A DNA stretch of 64,000 nt from Trichoplusia ni (taxonomy: Eukaryota; Arthropoda; Insecta; Lepidoptera; Noctuidae), in the NCBI RefSeq assembly GCF_003590095.1, contig NC_039478.1, forward strand, positions 21,576,001 through 21,640,000, read 5' to 3'. This document shows positions 48,750-62,200 of this stretch, piece by piece. Made by a program: the position numbers and the translations under genes. Below the pieces are notes generated by a model, which had not been told where the DNA came from, searched no databases, and saw only the letters and a program-made list of their open reading frames with translations. Each line of letters starts with the position of its first letter. The stretch's first letter is position 1.

Positions 48750-50465
48750 TTAATAACAATTATTTACAACCTTATCTTATAAACAATAAATTTCTACAAA
48801 AAAATCAAATAAATATGAAACGTTTTGCATACATTTTCACCGATTTTTTACCGTGTAGTATTAAGAGAAACACGACGAATCAAAACCTTCCCGAAAAAAG
48901 TCTCAAATCATATATCATTCATAATAATATACATTTGAAACGTGCGTTACAATAATATAGAATTTAATGTCGCTCATGTGAACATTCACACGTTTATTAA
49001 ATATCATTATTTTCAGTCTTTTGTTTGAGCTGGATGCGTATCAAGACGTTGAACTTTCCGAGGAAACGTCATCCGAACTTTTTATACCAAATTATGGCTT
49101 GTTTTGAGATTTAATAGTGTTTTGTTTCAAGAAATTTTATCCGCTTGCTATGAGTTCTTTATATTTCTCAAACGAGATGCCGTTACGCGTACTGGACTGT
49201 CTCGCTTCCACAACGAAATCCTTTTGTAATTTAGAGCTAGTTTGACAAGCTAGCGAATATTAGGTCCTCATGCTGTTAGGTGTAACTGATGAAAAATCAA
49301 TATATATTAAGTAATATGGGAGGTATACCGTATCGCACTAGAAACACATCCTAAACTTCCACATACAATATACCTACTTGTGTCAACCGCAATAGAGTCA
49401 ACAATATAAGAAGAGAGTCAACTAATAAACCGCTCACTCACACAAACACACATGCACATACATCAACTACATAGTACATAGATGACGTCATTGACATAAT
49501 AACACTTGCAGTTAATACGATCATTTATCGCTGGAGCAGTCTTATTAGGGCGTCGACGCACCGGGCGGTCGTGACCGAGATATTCCCGTTAAATAAACGC
49601 GATAGACGCGCGATTTTCTGCCCGCTACTGGTTGGAATGTGGTAAATGATTTAGTTGCAACCATGTTCGTATTAAAGGTTATTTATTTTAAAACAACTTT
49701 TCTCTATGCTATGTTGGTGTATGGAAAGGGGGACGTTGAGAACGGAATCTCGTAGTCTCGTTAAAGCATGCACTCATATCTCATAGCTTTATTAATTATA
49801 AAAAGTACAAAACCCAAATTATAGGCTGCAATTAAATAAAACAGATATTAACCCTGTAATACCGACTCCTTTCACATAGAATCTGAACATAAAATATAAG
49901 ATAAACTCTGAAATTTTCAAACACTGTACCCTTTTTCGTAAATATTTAACGTATGCCTCTTGGCTCAGCATCCTCGCTTACACAAGCGAAGTCAGAATCG
50001 AAAAGATATGTATAATATATACATATTATTTACAATCTTGCTTGTATTGTATTTTAAAAGTTTGCTCGTAAATTTACTCCCGTATTGAGGGCATTTGAGG
50101 GGTCGTTTTACATATTGAAATCTTTCAAGCGAAATACTTTAGGTATATATAGGTTGTTGGTATTTGCTTGCATTATTCGGTAAGATACACACGCTTTGTT
50201 TTGTGATAGAGATCTTTAAAGAGTTCTTGGCTACTAAAAACTTTAAGGCTGGAAGGTAAAATATTTGGTTTTAACAATTATTTTGATGTTGTTGAAGGTA
50301 TTCCATTCCCGGTATGATAAATGTGTTTATTGTTTCACAAGTATAAATTACTTATATTACTTATCATTAAGCCACAATTAAATATTTAGTTTACAATTTA
50401 TCAATTAACAGTGATCGTACCAAATAGTCTGCATTTAGGTGAAACACGAATAGTGCTAAGAAATA
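48750..50465. other. intron or intergenic, no gene seen
   Basis: AT-rich. A small CpG-rich pocket lies at 49,550-49,630. A segment after an acceptor-like tattttcag at about 49,016 has about 30 open codons in two frames, too short to call. Confidence 0.4.
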
Positions 50466-50467
50466 AT

Positions 50468-50552
50468 GCAATTTTTTTAAGGACTCCCGCACTAAGGAAT
50501 TTCACTTGTCTCACAGTCACTTGCTGCGCTTAGTGAGTTTGGCGTGGTGTAT
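50468..50552 (-). mobile_element. SINE fragment, reversed
   Basis: On the minus strand it reads caccacgccaaactcactaa and then tagtgcgggagtc, which are the head and the tail words of the 9.4-kb SINE with the middle missing. Confidence 0.6.
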
Positions 50553-50820
50553 TTGTACAAAAGTAAGAACAAAAACTATTAAACAAGTCAGTCTATATTC
50601 CTATACATCCAAGGCCTAACAGTTCGCGAACATAATTGGTCACAATTGGACAAGACCGTTGCTGATTTAGAGTCAATAAGCTTGGCATGAAATAAGAACG
50701 TAACAATGGCTATTTTAATACACGGAAATATATAACTGTCATGCTCCCATATAATCATAGAATAATTGAATTTTGACAGGCTTGCAGTTTTTATTGCGGC
50801 TCTAAAGTTTTTACTACTAC

Positions 50821-50850
50821 TATCCTAGTAAGTTTTAACTTACTAGGATA
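50821..50850. repeat. 30-base palindrome, 14-bp arms
   Basis: tatcctagtaagtt and its exact complement are separated by two bases. No neighbouring copy or gene explains it. Confidence 0.9.
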
Positions 50851-51240
50851 TATCATCATTTTACAAGTCTTTGTATTGAGAATTCGAGTCGAGATTTCCT
50901 TTTTAACAATTTGTTTTGATTATAATTGTATGAACTAATGCAAATTTATAAATAGCAACAGATTTAGAACTGGCTGCTTTAGTTTCCAATATTATCAATT
51001 CAGGTTTCCTCAAGATTTTTTCCTACACCGTTTTGTTAGTCTCATAATTTGAAATCAAACGTGCTCCTCATACATACAAATCACCAATACGACATCTGAC
51101 TCCATCGACTGTCAACTGTAAATTGTTCACAGTACATATAGGTTGTAAATACCACAGGAAACTACATCAAAACAATGCTGGTTTAATGTCTAAACATAGG
51201 TTACATGAGATTAATTCAAAGATAAAAATCTCACGGGAAA

Positions 51241-51426
51241 TATCCGTTAAAAACGGTTCTCAAAAAACCGTACATAACAAACTATTTGACGGTAAAGTTA
51301 AATCGCATAACTGCGGTTTAAAATAACCCCGTTCTGCCGTTTTAATGTCTCTTTATATATGTTCAACGCTTTAAACGGACGCCGAAAACTGTGCGGTTAG
51401 CCGTACTGAATTAACTTATTCGGTTA
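51241..51426. promoter_or_regulatory. cluster of CCGT/CGGTT words
   Basis: At least eight CCGT or ACGG words and three further CGGTT words fall within about 185 bases of an otherwise AT-rich, CpG-poor intron. The core resembles Myb-type (AACGG) sites. A homotypic enhancer cluster is possible. No other motif class was tested. Confidence 0.3.
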
Positions 51427-51429
51427 GTT

Positions 51430-54400
51430 ACATTTTAACTTTAACCTTCGATTTCTGAAAACGTAACTACACAAACTACATAAGCAACATTCCTGGATTC
51501 ATACATGTTTGTTGTTGTGGTTTATTATGTAAAACATTGTAAACAACTTGTTGTTATGACAGATGTCGATGTTCAAAGACCTGAATTTAAAACTAGGAAC
51601 ATTAACATAATAAAAAAATGATATACAAAGAGTTCTAAAAGCAGGCTACAGTTTTTTTTTACAAATGCATTTTCTACTTAAAGGACCTATTCTATTTCTA
51701 TTCAATAGTAACGTTTTAAAACATAACAGTCGCGTTTCAGGTGTACTCATTTAATTAGCTCCTATTCTATAAACCAACCATACATTGCAAATTATAATAC
51801 AAAAGCAAACAAACTTAATACGCGAAATGCAAGTTAGCTAAATTTAGTTCTGAAAGTGCACTGTTATACGCATGAACAAATATTCAAGTTATTCCGAACA
51901 AGGCTCCCTGTATGAGTTTATCTTGCACTAATTAGATAACAACAAATTGTTTAAATACTCTCGTTTACATTGTTGTCTTATTGTCTTAATGTGCTGGTTC
52001 TATTTTGATTAGGTGACCCGATAAAGGGATTAGAAGGCATTGTTTAAGATTGTGAATGGTAGCAAAACTGTCACTGAGTTTTAAGTTATGCATGAAATTA
52101 ATTACTAAGACCTAGTTCATATTTTGCATAGATAAAATACAGACACTTAAAGTAACCACAGATAACAAAAACAATAAAAGCACATAATGTTGATACATAA
52201 TAATAAAAAAGAAATCTTTATGCTTACATTACTTTGTTTTTAAAACCAAATGCTGTTGAAAAAATACAGCTAACCTACATCGATTATTTGAATTTCGAAT
52301 AAATGTTAAGAAATGTCTACCTTATTGTCAATATTGTAATAAATAATGTTCACATAACCTGTCTTTTAGCACAATAATTTAAATCGCGCCAATTAAATCT
52401 CATTTTGTTTTCACATCAATCGGAATGTTTTCTTAAGAAGTCAGTCGAAGTTAAAACGATTATAAACACGAATGAATGTTTAACTGAGCGATATTACGTA
52501 ACTGTTAATTATGAAACGTGAACTTGTAATTAACGTTAATTATTTCATCTGGGAGGACGGTAAGACATGGTTTTTGTGTTCTTATTATGGTTTAAATTTA
52601 TTGATTCGAAAGTCTTTGCTTCTGTACACGATCGGTGCTTGCAAGTGTGAAACAAATGAATTGTTTCATTCTTACATATTCATTCATGCATGGTTTGTAA
52701 TATTCTCATTTTTTGTAGTATAAACTCTTCTTATGGCAATTTGTTGCAGTTTGTTTTGACGGCTACTTAGTATATGAGTATATTACTTGTTAAATGGACC
52801 TAGCGGTTTTCGCTGTGATTTTCGATCAATAATTCTAACTATAGATATAAATAATCAGGTGTTTCTGCTAATTAAATGGTTATTTCTGCTTTGTTTTTGC
52901 TTGAAATGCAATTTTCTATTCAAATGCAAACATTATTAAGTGGAAAATTAAGTTTAATTATTTCTTACATGATGCTTTACTAATAGTTTGTAATATCAAA
53001 GAATTCAATAGTTTTGTTTGCTCGCCGATTCTCCTTAACATACGTTCTGAGGAATGCCTTCCAGTCGACAAATTGATGTTTTCAATTAGTTCTCAGTAGA
53101 CACCAATTCAATATGGTTTCATTCTGAAGAACTAGAGAACTGCGTAGTAACAGTTTATAAGAAACGTTACTCACGAAGTTACTTTCTCAAAACATTATGA
53201 GAATTATAAAGCAAAATCTCTTCTAAATAATATCAAAGAACTATACAACATAATTTCAACGTCTCCAAAAAACACGCTTAGTTTCTATTGTACAAGAAAG
53301 ACCTTTAAAAAAACTCAATTCGCGAAACAATACACACTGGCCGCCAAAACTCTAGATCAAAGCTATATTTATGATCGCGAGTATCCCACAAATATCGCAA
53401 CGATTTATGAGTGCCAGTTTGTAAACATCCACACTAGGCAGGTTTGACGCATACCTTTGCTTTCCGCGGCTGAATTTATAACGAAAAAAAAATAACACGT
53501 CGAATGTCTATTCGAAAATCGAAGTGTGAAAAATGGCGTATCAATTTTTTGGCGCGCGAAATGATCTGTCAGTTAGATAAATGCGTGTAGTGTTATAAAA
53601 TCTAACATTGTTTTGATTGATTTTAGTTCTGGTTTAAGAAACATTTCGCGGGTATTTTTATAGATATATCTTACTGTGTTTGTACTTATAACTTTGGAAT
53701 AACTGATGAAATCAAAACGAAATGAACGATTTAAGAAATGCTGTCATTCGACGTCATTAGGCACTGTCATTCAGAATATGACTCAATTAAAAATAATTGT
53801 TAAACATATTTAAAATAGTAGTTACATATTATTATGTAAATTAGTAATCGGTCAGTGAGACTACAGGAAGTTGCAAATATGTTACAAATGTAACTTCAAA
53901 TCGATACTCAGACGGTTATGCGACAGCGGATAATCGTAATCGTTGTTCGGGGGAGACTCACGGCCCCCTAGGGAAGTCGGCTCGTCCAGGATATTGGCTA
54001 ATGGACACAATATAACGTCTACCTATACGTATATAAAGTATTTTGGATATATTTTAAATATCGCCTGTGAACAACATTCTTTTAGCAAATTTTTAACTGT
54101 AACGTCATGAAAACTTAAAAAAAAAGTCATAGACAATTCTGAGAAATAGTCGAAGAAATACCAGGCCTTGAATAATTTTTATCAAAACGGAATAATAAAA
54201 GTGCCACTGGAGATCTCGTTTTTTTTTTCGGATTACATTACCATAAGAACAAAACTATTTTTACTTTACCTGCTCAAAAGACAATTTACTAGAGTTATTG
54301 AGACTATTGTTTGCTTTTTTAGTGATGGTTTTTTAATTCTACATATTCAAGTATTATTTAATAACGACCAAGTTTGTAACACAATGTGTAAGCTATGTCC

Positions 54401-56120
54401 ACACTTGGCACACTAATTTAGACTAAGTACAGCATAATGTGGTATTGATGGCACGTTGACCGGTAGGGCGTGGTTAGTTAATGTAACTAATTGATTGTCA
54501 GCATGTATTGATTGTAATTTACACAGTAGTTGCTGCTTATGTAAATGTTTAGTCTTGGTTAATTTGGTATATGACAATTACAATCTTATATCTAAGTTTA
54601 AAAAAAAATGGAAAAGTATTTTCGCTTTTATAACAAAAACTGAAGATGAAGTCTAGTATGACGTCATTTATCAGTAAACCTTCTACTGACAAGTGACGTT
54701 ATTAGCCGATTTCCATACGATTAATTATGAAGGTAAATGCATCAGAAATGGTGGAAAAATCTAATAAATCGATCAGGCAGATTTATAAAAATGTTAGATG
54801 CGTATTTTTAAATTACGAAGATAAAACGCATCGAACGTGATGAAATTACACTATTGTAAAAAATCAAGAAAATCAAAGATAAAGAGATAAACAGCTGTCA
54901 TAAAGACGTTTCTATTCGTCATTTTTGATCTATTTACAACAATAGACTATAATAAATGAGGCTTTGTAGCCTATGAATATTTCGAATATATTACCAAACA
55001 TTAATATAACTATGCAGCCCGTGTTTCATTAATAAATTTCATTTATATTTGCGTTTAACAATGTTCAGTAGTATAGTTTTGATGATTTATTCGTCGTTAA
55101 TTTTTGTTTTTCATTTTTCAAACGTGACAACGAACCTATTAGCCATATTAGCTGTATATACCTAATGTTCTACAATAGCCTAAGGGCAATATGATGTAAC
55201 GTTTCACCTTGTCAGAAACCTTGAGTTTTTTTTGTACCAGCTTGATTGGCCGAACGATTAACTTTGTATTTAGAACTGTGTGAACATCTAACACTTATTA
55301 TTGTCTGTGCAAATTTGAAAGTCAAATTTGTAGACGCCATATTACCTATGCCATGACGTCATACCCCGTCGGAACTTTATTTGTGACCACTAAAAGTATA
55401 ATAAGTTGACTTTATTCCATAAATTATGGAAATAATTCTACTTTTTTATGTTTTCTAAGTAAACAGATAAATGTTGAATGGATTTGAGGAAAAATAGGTT
55501 TTGTGTTGTTGAGTATTGTATATTTGTGAGTTGGAATTTTATTATAAGTAGATATGTTTTTTACCTACATTAGTATAGTTAACTATTGAAATATTCTTGT
55601 GAAGAAAGCTTAGTGCAAACATTCATACTCTTATATAGGCAAGATATTATGATGTAATCAAGAATTTAATTCGCTCGAGTTTTTTGAATAGGTCCTCTGT
55701 TTAATAACATCTGTTACACGCTAGTCTCTACACTTTCCTATACTCTATATAAACGTTATTTGTAACCAAATACCTATGATATTTAGGTCCAAAAAACTAG
55801 GTTGAAAATACCTGTCTCTATCTGCTAGCAAAATTGTCAATATTTTGTCAACACAACCGGAATAAAGTCTCCCTCTAGTCTATAAAAAGTACACAAAATT
55901 TCACAGTGCCTAACTTAAATCCCTGCACAACAGCAAAAATCAATCGGCTTTTCATTTTCCGCTGAAAACTAAAGCGCTGTCATCGCTGTAATCCATGTAC
56001 ACAGAAAAATAGTTGTTTGAAATTTTCGCATGCGAAACACGTCTGTTAAACGAGATTAGGGCAAAAAGCCGGCCGTCGGGCTAAAGCCACTGCATAATGA
56101 AGGTGCCGCGGGAACACCTA
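51430..56120. other. intron or intergenic, no gene seen
   Basis: AT-rich sequence apart from the E2F-like site at 53.55 kb and a GC-richer pocket at 53,940-53,990. No recognisable coding exon, RNA gene or dispersed repeat was found. Confidence 0.4.
53548..53561. promoter_or_regulatory. palindromic E2F-like site
   Basis: TTTGGCGCGCGAAA contains the E2F consensus TTTSSCGC in both orientations (TTTGGCGC and TTTCGCGC). It stands in AT-rich DNA about 5 kb upstream of the exon-like frame at 58.5 kb. No start site can be assigned. Confidence 0.35.
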
Positions 56121-56127
56121 CACTTGA

Positions 56128-57010
56128 CAACTACTAGGGTTAACTCACTTGATTCTCGATGGGCTTGGGTAATTCCTTGTGTAGGTAGTGGCCGACAAGG
56201 ACGGGTACTAGGGCTAGCTTACTCGATTCAAAGTGTAGGATGATTTGTTATATAACTGTCACTAGGGTACATTCTCAGTAGAAAGGCTTGGTTAATTCCT
56301 CATGTACTGAGTTCATGAAAAGGACAGCTACTAGGGTTAGTTCACTCGATTCTTGATGGAAAGAGCGTTTTTTTTTTTATTTATTTATTAAAAAATAGAA
56401 AATTACATAAAAAATCGCCAAACTGCAAAGCAGTTTGTTGGCGATAATAGCGCTCTTCATTATACATTTTTCTTTATTGTGTTTTTATAGTTTACAATGA
56501 GCGTAGTTGCATTTATTATTCTTATATATAATCAATAATCACATTATATATACTTTATCTTATAACTATTACAATATAAAAATTAAATTTATATTCTAGG
56601 AACATCAACCTGTTTATATCTACCATTATTTATTACAACTAATTCTTATTGAAATTTCTGTTTGGTTAACAATTATAAAGAGATCTGTGTATTTATAATT
56701 TTAATACTTCGTGTAACAGTGTGTGATAACTGGCTTGATTTTCAATGGAAAGGCCTGGATAAAACCTCGCGGATTGATACTACGTCTAGCTTTTCCTCAA
56801 AGTATAGAAACAATCGTCGTATGCCTGATGTGAAGCACTATTACTCTCTATGCTCGATGAAAATTCTTGGATAATTCAACCTGTAGTGTGGTGAAAGATA
56901 AGCACTGCTACTTGTATAACTCACTCGATTGTCTATTTAAATGGTAGGATACTTCGTCGTACAGGGACTTTTGATAATTGCTTCTATGGGTAGCTCATTC
57001 GATTCGAAAC
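56128..57010 (+). repeat. degenerate tandem repeat split by an insertion
   Basis: Units of roughly 55-75 bases share ctactagggttaactcactc, gattctcgatgg and ggttaattcct-like words at about 56,132, 56,203, 56,258 and 56,322. Related words (taactcactcgattgt, tagctcattcgattcg) return at 56,910-57,000. Between about 56,366 and 56,600 lies foreign-looking sequence with an A/T-rich start and a hairpin (tcgccaaactgc and its near complement, 56,415-56,444). Confidence 0.6.
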
Positions 57011-58500
57011 TCGGTGTGAAGGAACTGTGTTGAAATTCATAAGTAATGATAAAGTTATTTTTCGATTCTCGGTTAAATTATGCATGGCTGTCTCATGATT
57101 TTGTCTCAGTTCGGATGTTGGTAGAAAAAAATAGGTGCGCGAAAATGTTGAATTTGGTTTAAACAGCAATTAAAAGAGTTTTGTTTAATAACTTGGGGAT
57201 GTTATAACAACGGTATACCAATAGCTTTTTATGATACTAAAACACTGAAAAGTCTAGGTTATTGTTATTAGCTCTGTACACACGCTAATTGTTAAATTAG
57301 TGAGCTGTTCCGTGATCAAAACATTTGAATAACTGCCCAACATGGACATTAGATTCGACATTATATCCCAACGTATCATTATAACCAATTATAACAATAA
57401 TATCGAAATACGATACGCAACATACAACATATTCGTTCGCTAGACAATCCAAATTGTCTATAGATAATTATCTCATGATTGTTTCAATGTCGATTTCATT
57501 TATTGGCACAAATTGCTTGTTTGCCATGTCATCATAATACATTCCGAAATTAATAAATCTAGTATTTGATTTTGGTACTCCATTTTTTATTCTGATCGTC
57601 GTTTGTTTTGCACGCGAGCTCTACTTTGCGTGATCTTTTTACTCTGTGTGTATGTGTGTGTGAGTACATGGATGTGCAAGCATGTGTGTCACGTGGTTTT
57701 GTCTTGTCATCATATAAGTTTTCCGCGCTGGAAACAATCTAGTCTGGCGACAGTTTCTGAACTCTTTGCATAAAAGAATTTTACAATGTGGAGTGGAATT
57801 GCCGGTGCAAGGAATTGAATAAAGTCTCGCTTTGTTTTGTTTGCACCTCGTTATGCATGCAAATCGGAATTATTATTAATCCGGCTAAAATACTGGTGAA
57901 AGATTATTTTCTAAACGTCTACAAAAACTAACAAAAAACTTGTGCATATTATCAGTGCAAACACTTTTCTCTTAGAATGTTATTGAAAACAACACAGCAG
58001 TAAGCCAGTAACGTGCGATGTCTAAAATAAATTTGACTTACTGCGAAGTAAACCCGCTCACTTTTATGTGGCTAGAAATGTTATCACGTCGCCCTCACAC
58101 CGAGCTTTGTTCCTAGGTGACAGACGCCCCTACAACAAATCTCATAAAGGGAAGCTAAGATAAACGAACTAGCTCCCAACACAAATCTCAGGCTCACTGA
58201 AATTACTTTAGTTCCTTAAACAACAGTAACTCTTAAACCCATTTCTCATGCATTAAAAAGATCCGTAAAACCGTCAAGTCAACGGTGGCGGATTGTTTTC
58301 CGGCTGATATTTTATTTATTCAGTCGTAACGTGTCCTCCAACGTCGCTCCGAAATATCACACGGACCCGGACCGCCCCAGAATATTCTATTCGCTTGAAT
58401 AATGTCTAGTTTTCCATAAAGAATGCATTTGCATACATGTACGTCGTTGTGTTGCAACAGGCAGTACTCGTACGCAACGCGAACAAACACAAAACCATTT
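57011..58500. other. intron or intergenic, possible promoter at the right end
   Basis: AT-rich until about 58,320, where CpG-containing sequence (aacgtgtcctccaacgtcgc and cacacggacccggaccgcc) precedes the exon-like frame. A TG-rich microsatellite-like patch lies at 57,640-57,690. Confidence 0.35.
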
Positions 58501-58537
58501 TATTTTTCGTTTAGTGCGACACATCGGAAACAGTGAA

Positions 58538-59178
58538 ATGAAAAAGGAATGCAGTGATGGAATATTTGACCAGTGTCGGTGCATTAAAAACAGTGAAAAT
58601 GTTAGTGCTCTCGAATATATTCCGTGCGAGCCACCCCCAGAATCAGATAGTGCCGAGGGAATTGAATTCTTTGTCGACAGACAAAAGTGCAGGACAAATG
58701 GAACCATCAAAAATAGTGTCACAAAACTCATTAAGGATAAAACAACGAACGAAAACTCGTGACAATATAAATGTCAGCCATGAGATGGACGATGCTAACG
58801 ATGTAAAAAGTACAAGGCGAGATAAATGTCTTTCGAACAGCGTCGATGCCATCGTCCCACACAATGATGCCAAAAGTAAAGTGATATGTAGTGCCAAAGG
58901 TTTATTAGAAACTAATTTAGACGATCTGTTCAACGACGTACAAAAACTCGATGGCTGGAATGTGGAGCCGAAGAGTTTGGGTGCCAGTGAACCGACATTA
59001 AGTTATAGTGAGAATAATTCTAAAGCTGTCAAGCGCCAATCTCTCGTGTCAGAGGATGACACGGATGATGATACAGCGAGTGATAGTGATTGCACGGATG
59101 AAGTGGTTCGGGAGCAGAGGATATGCATGGGGGCTCGGCGCTTTGGTCATTTGCTGAGGAGGGTTATATCGAGAAACG
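58538..59178 (+). CDS. exon-like open frame, unidentified; possible alternative first exon
   Basis: From ATG 58557 a frame runs 207 codons to a consensus donor (AGAAAC G|GTAAGA at 59179), then on to an intronic stop. The encoded segment is hydrophilic and acidic, with a Ser/Asp cluster (SLVSEDDTDDDTASDSDCTD) and a basic end (GARRFGHLLRRVISRNG). An earlier ATG (58538) opens another frame of 74 codons that also looks protein-like (EYIPCEPPPESDSAEG) and ends at 58762; a one-base difference near 58,740 would join the two. I do not recognise the protein. It ends in phase 1, as does the aPKC PB1 exon upstream, so it could be a PB1-less aPKC start, or the first exon of a separate gene. Confidence 0.45.
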
Positions 59179-59289
59179 GTAAGAATGACTACAATTTTTA
59201 CGTCAGCTTTTCATATAGTAGACGAATCGGAGTTCAATGCTATTATTTTATAACAATATGTGAACGGATCTCTCTCGACACCCAGTAGA

Positions 59290-62200
59290 AATTCTCATGC
59301 TTAAATAATAACCGTCCATCGTCAATACAGTTATATAAAATAACGTCGAGGTCGGAAGCGCGACGAATTGAGATGGTGTCGGTCATTTATTTGTTTTCAA
59401 TTGTAGCAAATTGCTTCTCCCGCTCTGATTGAGATGGCCATCGTAAAATCTTGTTACACGTTACAATTTTATCTTTGTCGTGTCACCAGTCTCGATTCGA
59501 ACTGATGGAGTTTCTATAAAATTTTGTACGTTTGTGACTGTGATTTTTAGCTTTTATGCGTTTATGCTTTTGTAATCATATTTTCCGGTTTTATCTAATA
59601 CTAAGTTTTGAGACTTGTTGTGGTATCGTGTTTTTATTCATCTTGTTTAGATGACACTACGACTAACGCTAAAGATTACGTATTGATCACAATAATGGTA
59701 GTATATACTTTTGTTTTGTTTCTACAAACATTTAAATGAACATAAAAATGTTTAGTTTTTGACTATTACCTAAAGCTGAGATGTAAGTTCTTTAAAAGCT
59801 GGTTTTCATTTATCCTCAATATATTCTAGAACAAAAAAGAAACCTTATTTTTATCGACCTAACATAAAAAAAACCCGTTAAACTTTCTCAAAGCTACCAA
59901 ACTAAACAGCTCGCTATCTAGATCGCAGTCAAGTAATTTCAACCTAACACATGCAAGCATCCAATCGGAACGTCGCGGAGTGCAATCAGGGCCCGATATC
60001 ATCAATCCATAGCGTGGTTCGTTTGCTAATATCCCTGTAACACCCTGGAAACAGATCCGGAATACCTCATCAACACCCCCCCCCCCCACTCGCGGTCCCA
60101 CCACCAGATTACTCTAAGCAGATTAAAGCCACCGGTGTAGATTACGAAGAAAGATCTTAATCGCTAGGAAACTTGGTATTACCGTTGGAAAGTTTAATTA
60201 TCGACTAACAGACCTGTGATTAAAATAGTTTTTTAATACTTTTATACTTGCTTTGGGTTCCGCGCTGTGATTGATTTTTACTTCGAGGAGTTTGAGCTAG
60301 GTTTAATTCAAGAGTGGAAATTGGCTTTTGTTTATGTGGAAAAAATGTAACGTTTATTCAATACCTATCCAAATAGAATTCAACAATAGTGCGACGGAAA
60401 AGGTTGTAATAATTAACGATTCATTAAAAAAAATCAGAATTGATTTTGTTGTGAAGATTATTAGCATCTTAAAAATGGTTAGTAGTATTGTAGTTCTTGC
60501 AGCGTCATTTAAAATCCTTACCATAGCTACACAATAGTTAACAGGATTACACATGCGCGTGATTCATTAATTAATCAATTGTTCCATATCGACGTACTTC
60601 TGGCAGTCACAAACGTTTCTATGAATGTTTCATTCAAATGAAGGACATTGTTATGATTTGTTTGATGACGTATGTGTACTTGGAACTAATAACAGTAACG
60701 AGATGAAATAGTTCGACCCTTTGTTTGTAATTTATTTGCCCCTATCAATGAAATCATCTGTGTTAAATGATTGATGGATATTATTATGGGAAATGTTAAA
60801 GATTGAGTCAGTTCAGCAAGTATTTTCTCTGATTATCAGCTATTTATGTACTCGTAAACAAACGACGAAATTGCCGTCAAAAACATTTTGTAAGAAGAAC
60901 AATTACATTCTTGCCAGTGATGTTGTGGTGAGTGTTGTGTTTTTCAACTTATATAAAAGCAATCTAATAAATAATCTTCAATAGTGTGATTTTTCCAAGT
61001 AATTTAACGGTTTATAAGTTATTGTTTAGTTCGTTATGCTACAGGATGATCTATAAATATGTCACAAAAAAAATGTATATGTAGTAGGTACTTTCTTTAC
61101 ATAATCCAACGCAAAGGAATCTGGCAGAAAGTCAGTCAATCTGCCACCCTGTACCCAGCACTTAGTGAAGTGATGCTGATGATAATACATTATACAGGAA
61201 GGTATATTCTAAGGTGTATTCTTGATACCAGAATGTTACATAGTACTGTTTGTTTGATGCCCTTTTTATTTTACAAATTGAATGAACGTGATCGATTCTC
61301 TCGTACAAGTTATTTTCGATTGGATCAGTTCGGTCCCGTATAAGGTTATAAATCGAATTTACCGTTATACGGATAAAGCATTGATCGAGTGCAATCGTTT
61401 GCAAATAGTTTAAACAAATTGTAGTTTTTGCGTCTCTCTTCCATAACTGAAATACTATTAAGAGGCAGTATTGATGTGTTGAATTTTTGCTTCCTAGTAC
61501 TTATCTTGATGATTCATTAGGGTTTTGATTGCTTCAAGCAATTATTCAGGTACTGAATTCACATTATGTTAGTTTACTCAAAATATGATCAAGCACACTC
61601 GAAGGATATTTAATTTAAATCTGCTTGTAAATAATAAGTATTAGATACCAAGAAACAAAACCAAGAAAGTATTTTACTGTGTTGCAGGTAATGACAATCT
61701 TTTTTATGTTTTGTTTTCAAATTAATCAGAAAACAAACTTGCATTTTTAAATATAGTAATATACGTCATACTACATCTACGTTACTTAACCTAGTAAGTA
61801 CCAGAAAACAGCGTCAAAATGAATTTGAATTGCATTAAATTCTGTAAGCAACGGAATTCTTACGCTTTAAATTATGTGTATGAATTATTCACCACATTTC
61901 TTTAGTATCAGCGGACTGAAAACGATCTCTGAATGTTCATTTAATTCTGTATCACGCAAACGTTAATTTAACACGTACAGAAAATTAGCTCTATTTATAT
62001 AAAGCAAAATAATCGTTTATATCTTATACAAGTTTTTGAAAAAGTCTAGTTTTAGTTTTATATGTTTTTTTTTCTATTTTAAACGAAGAAATATCAATCT
62101 TTACTTAATTCTTAAATGATTTGTTTATAATCTAGTCAGCATAAGTTAGGCCTTCTGTATTTTTGAAACCTAGAGAACACAACCTTAATACTTCTGTCAA

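Noticed and set aside
58387..58731. 114-codon minus-strand frame
   Set aside because: Antisense to the exon-like frame at 58.5 kb, which ends in a consensus splice donor and is the better candidate.
60076..60089. Run of about 14 C
   Set aside because: Probably a slippage-prone homopolymer; no structure or gene is associated with it.
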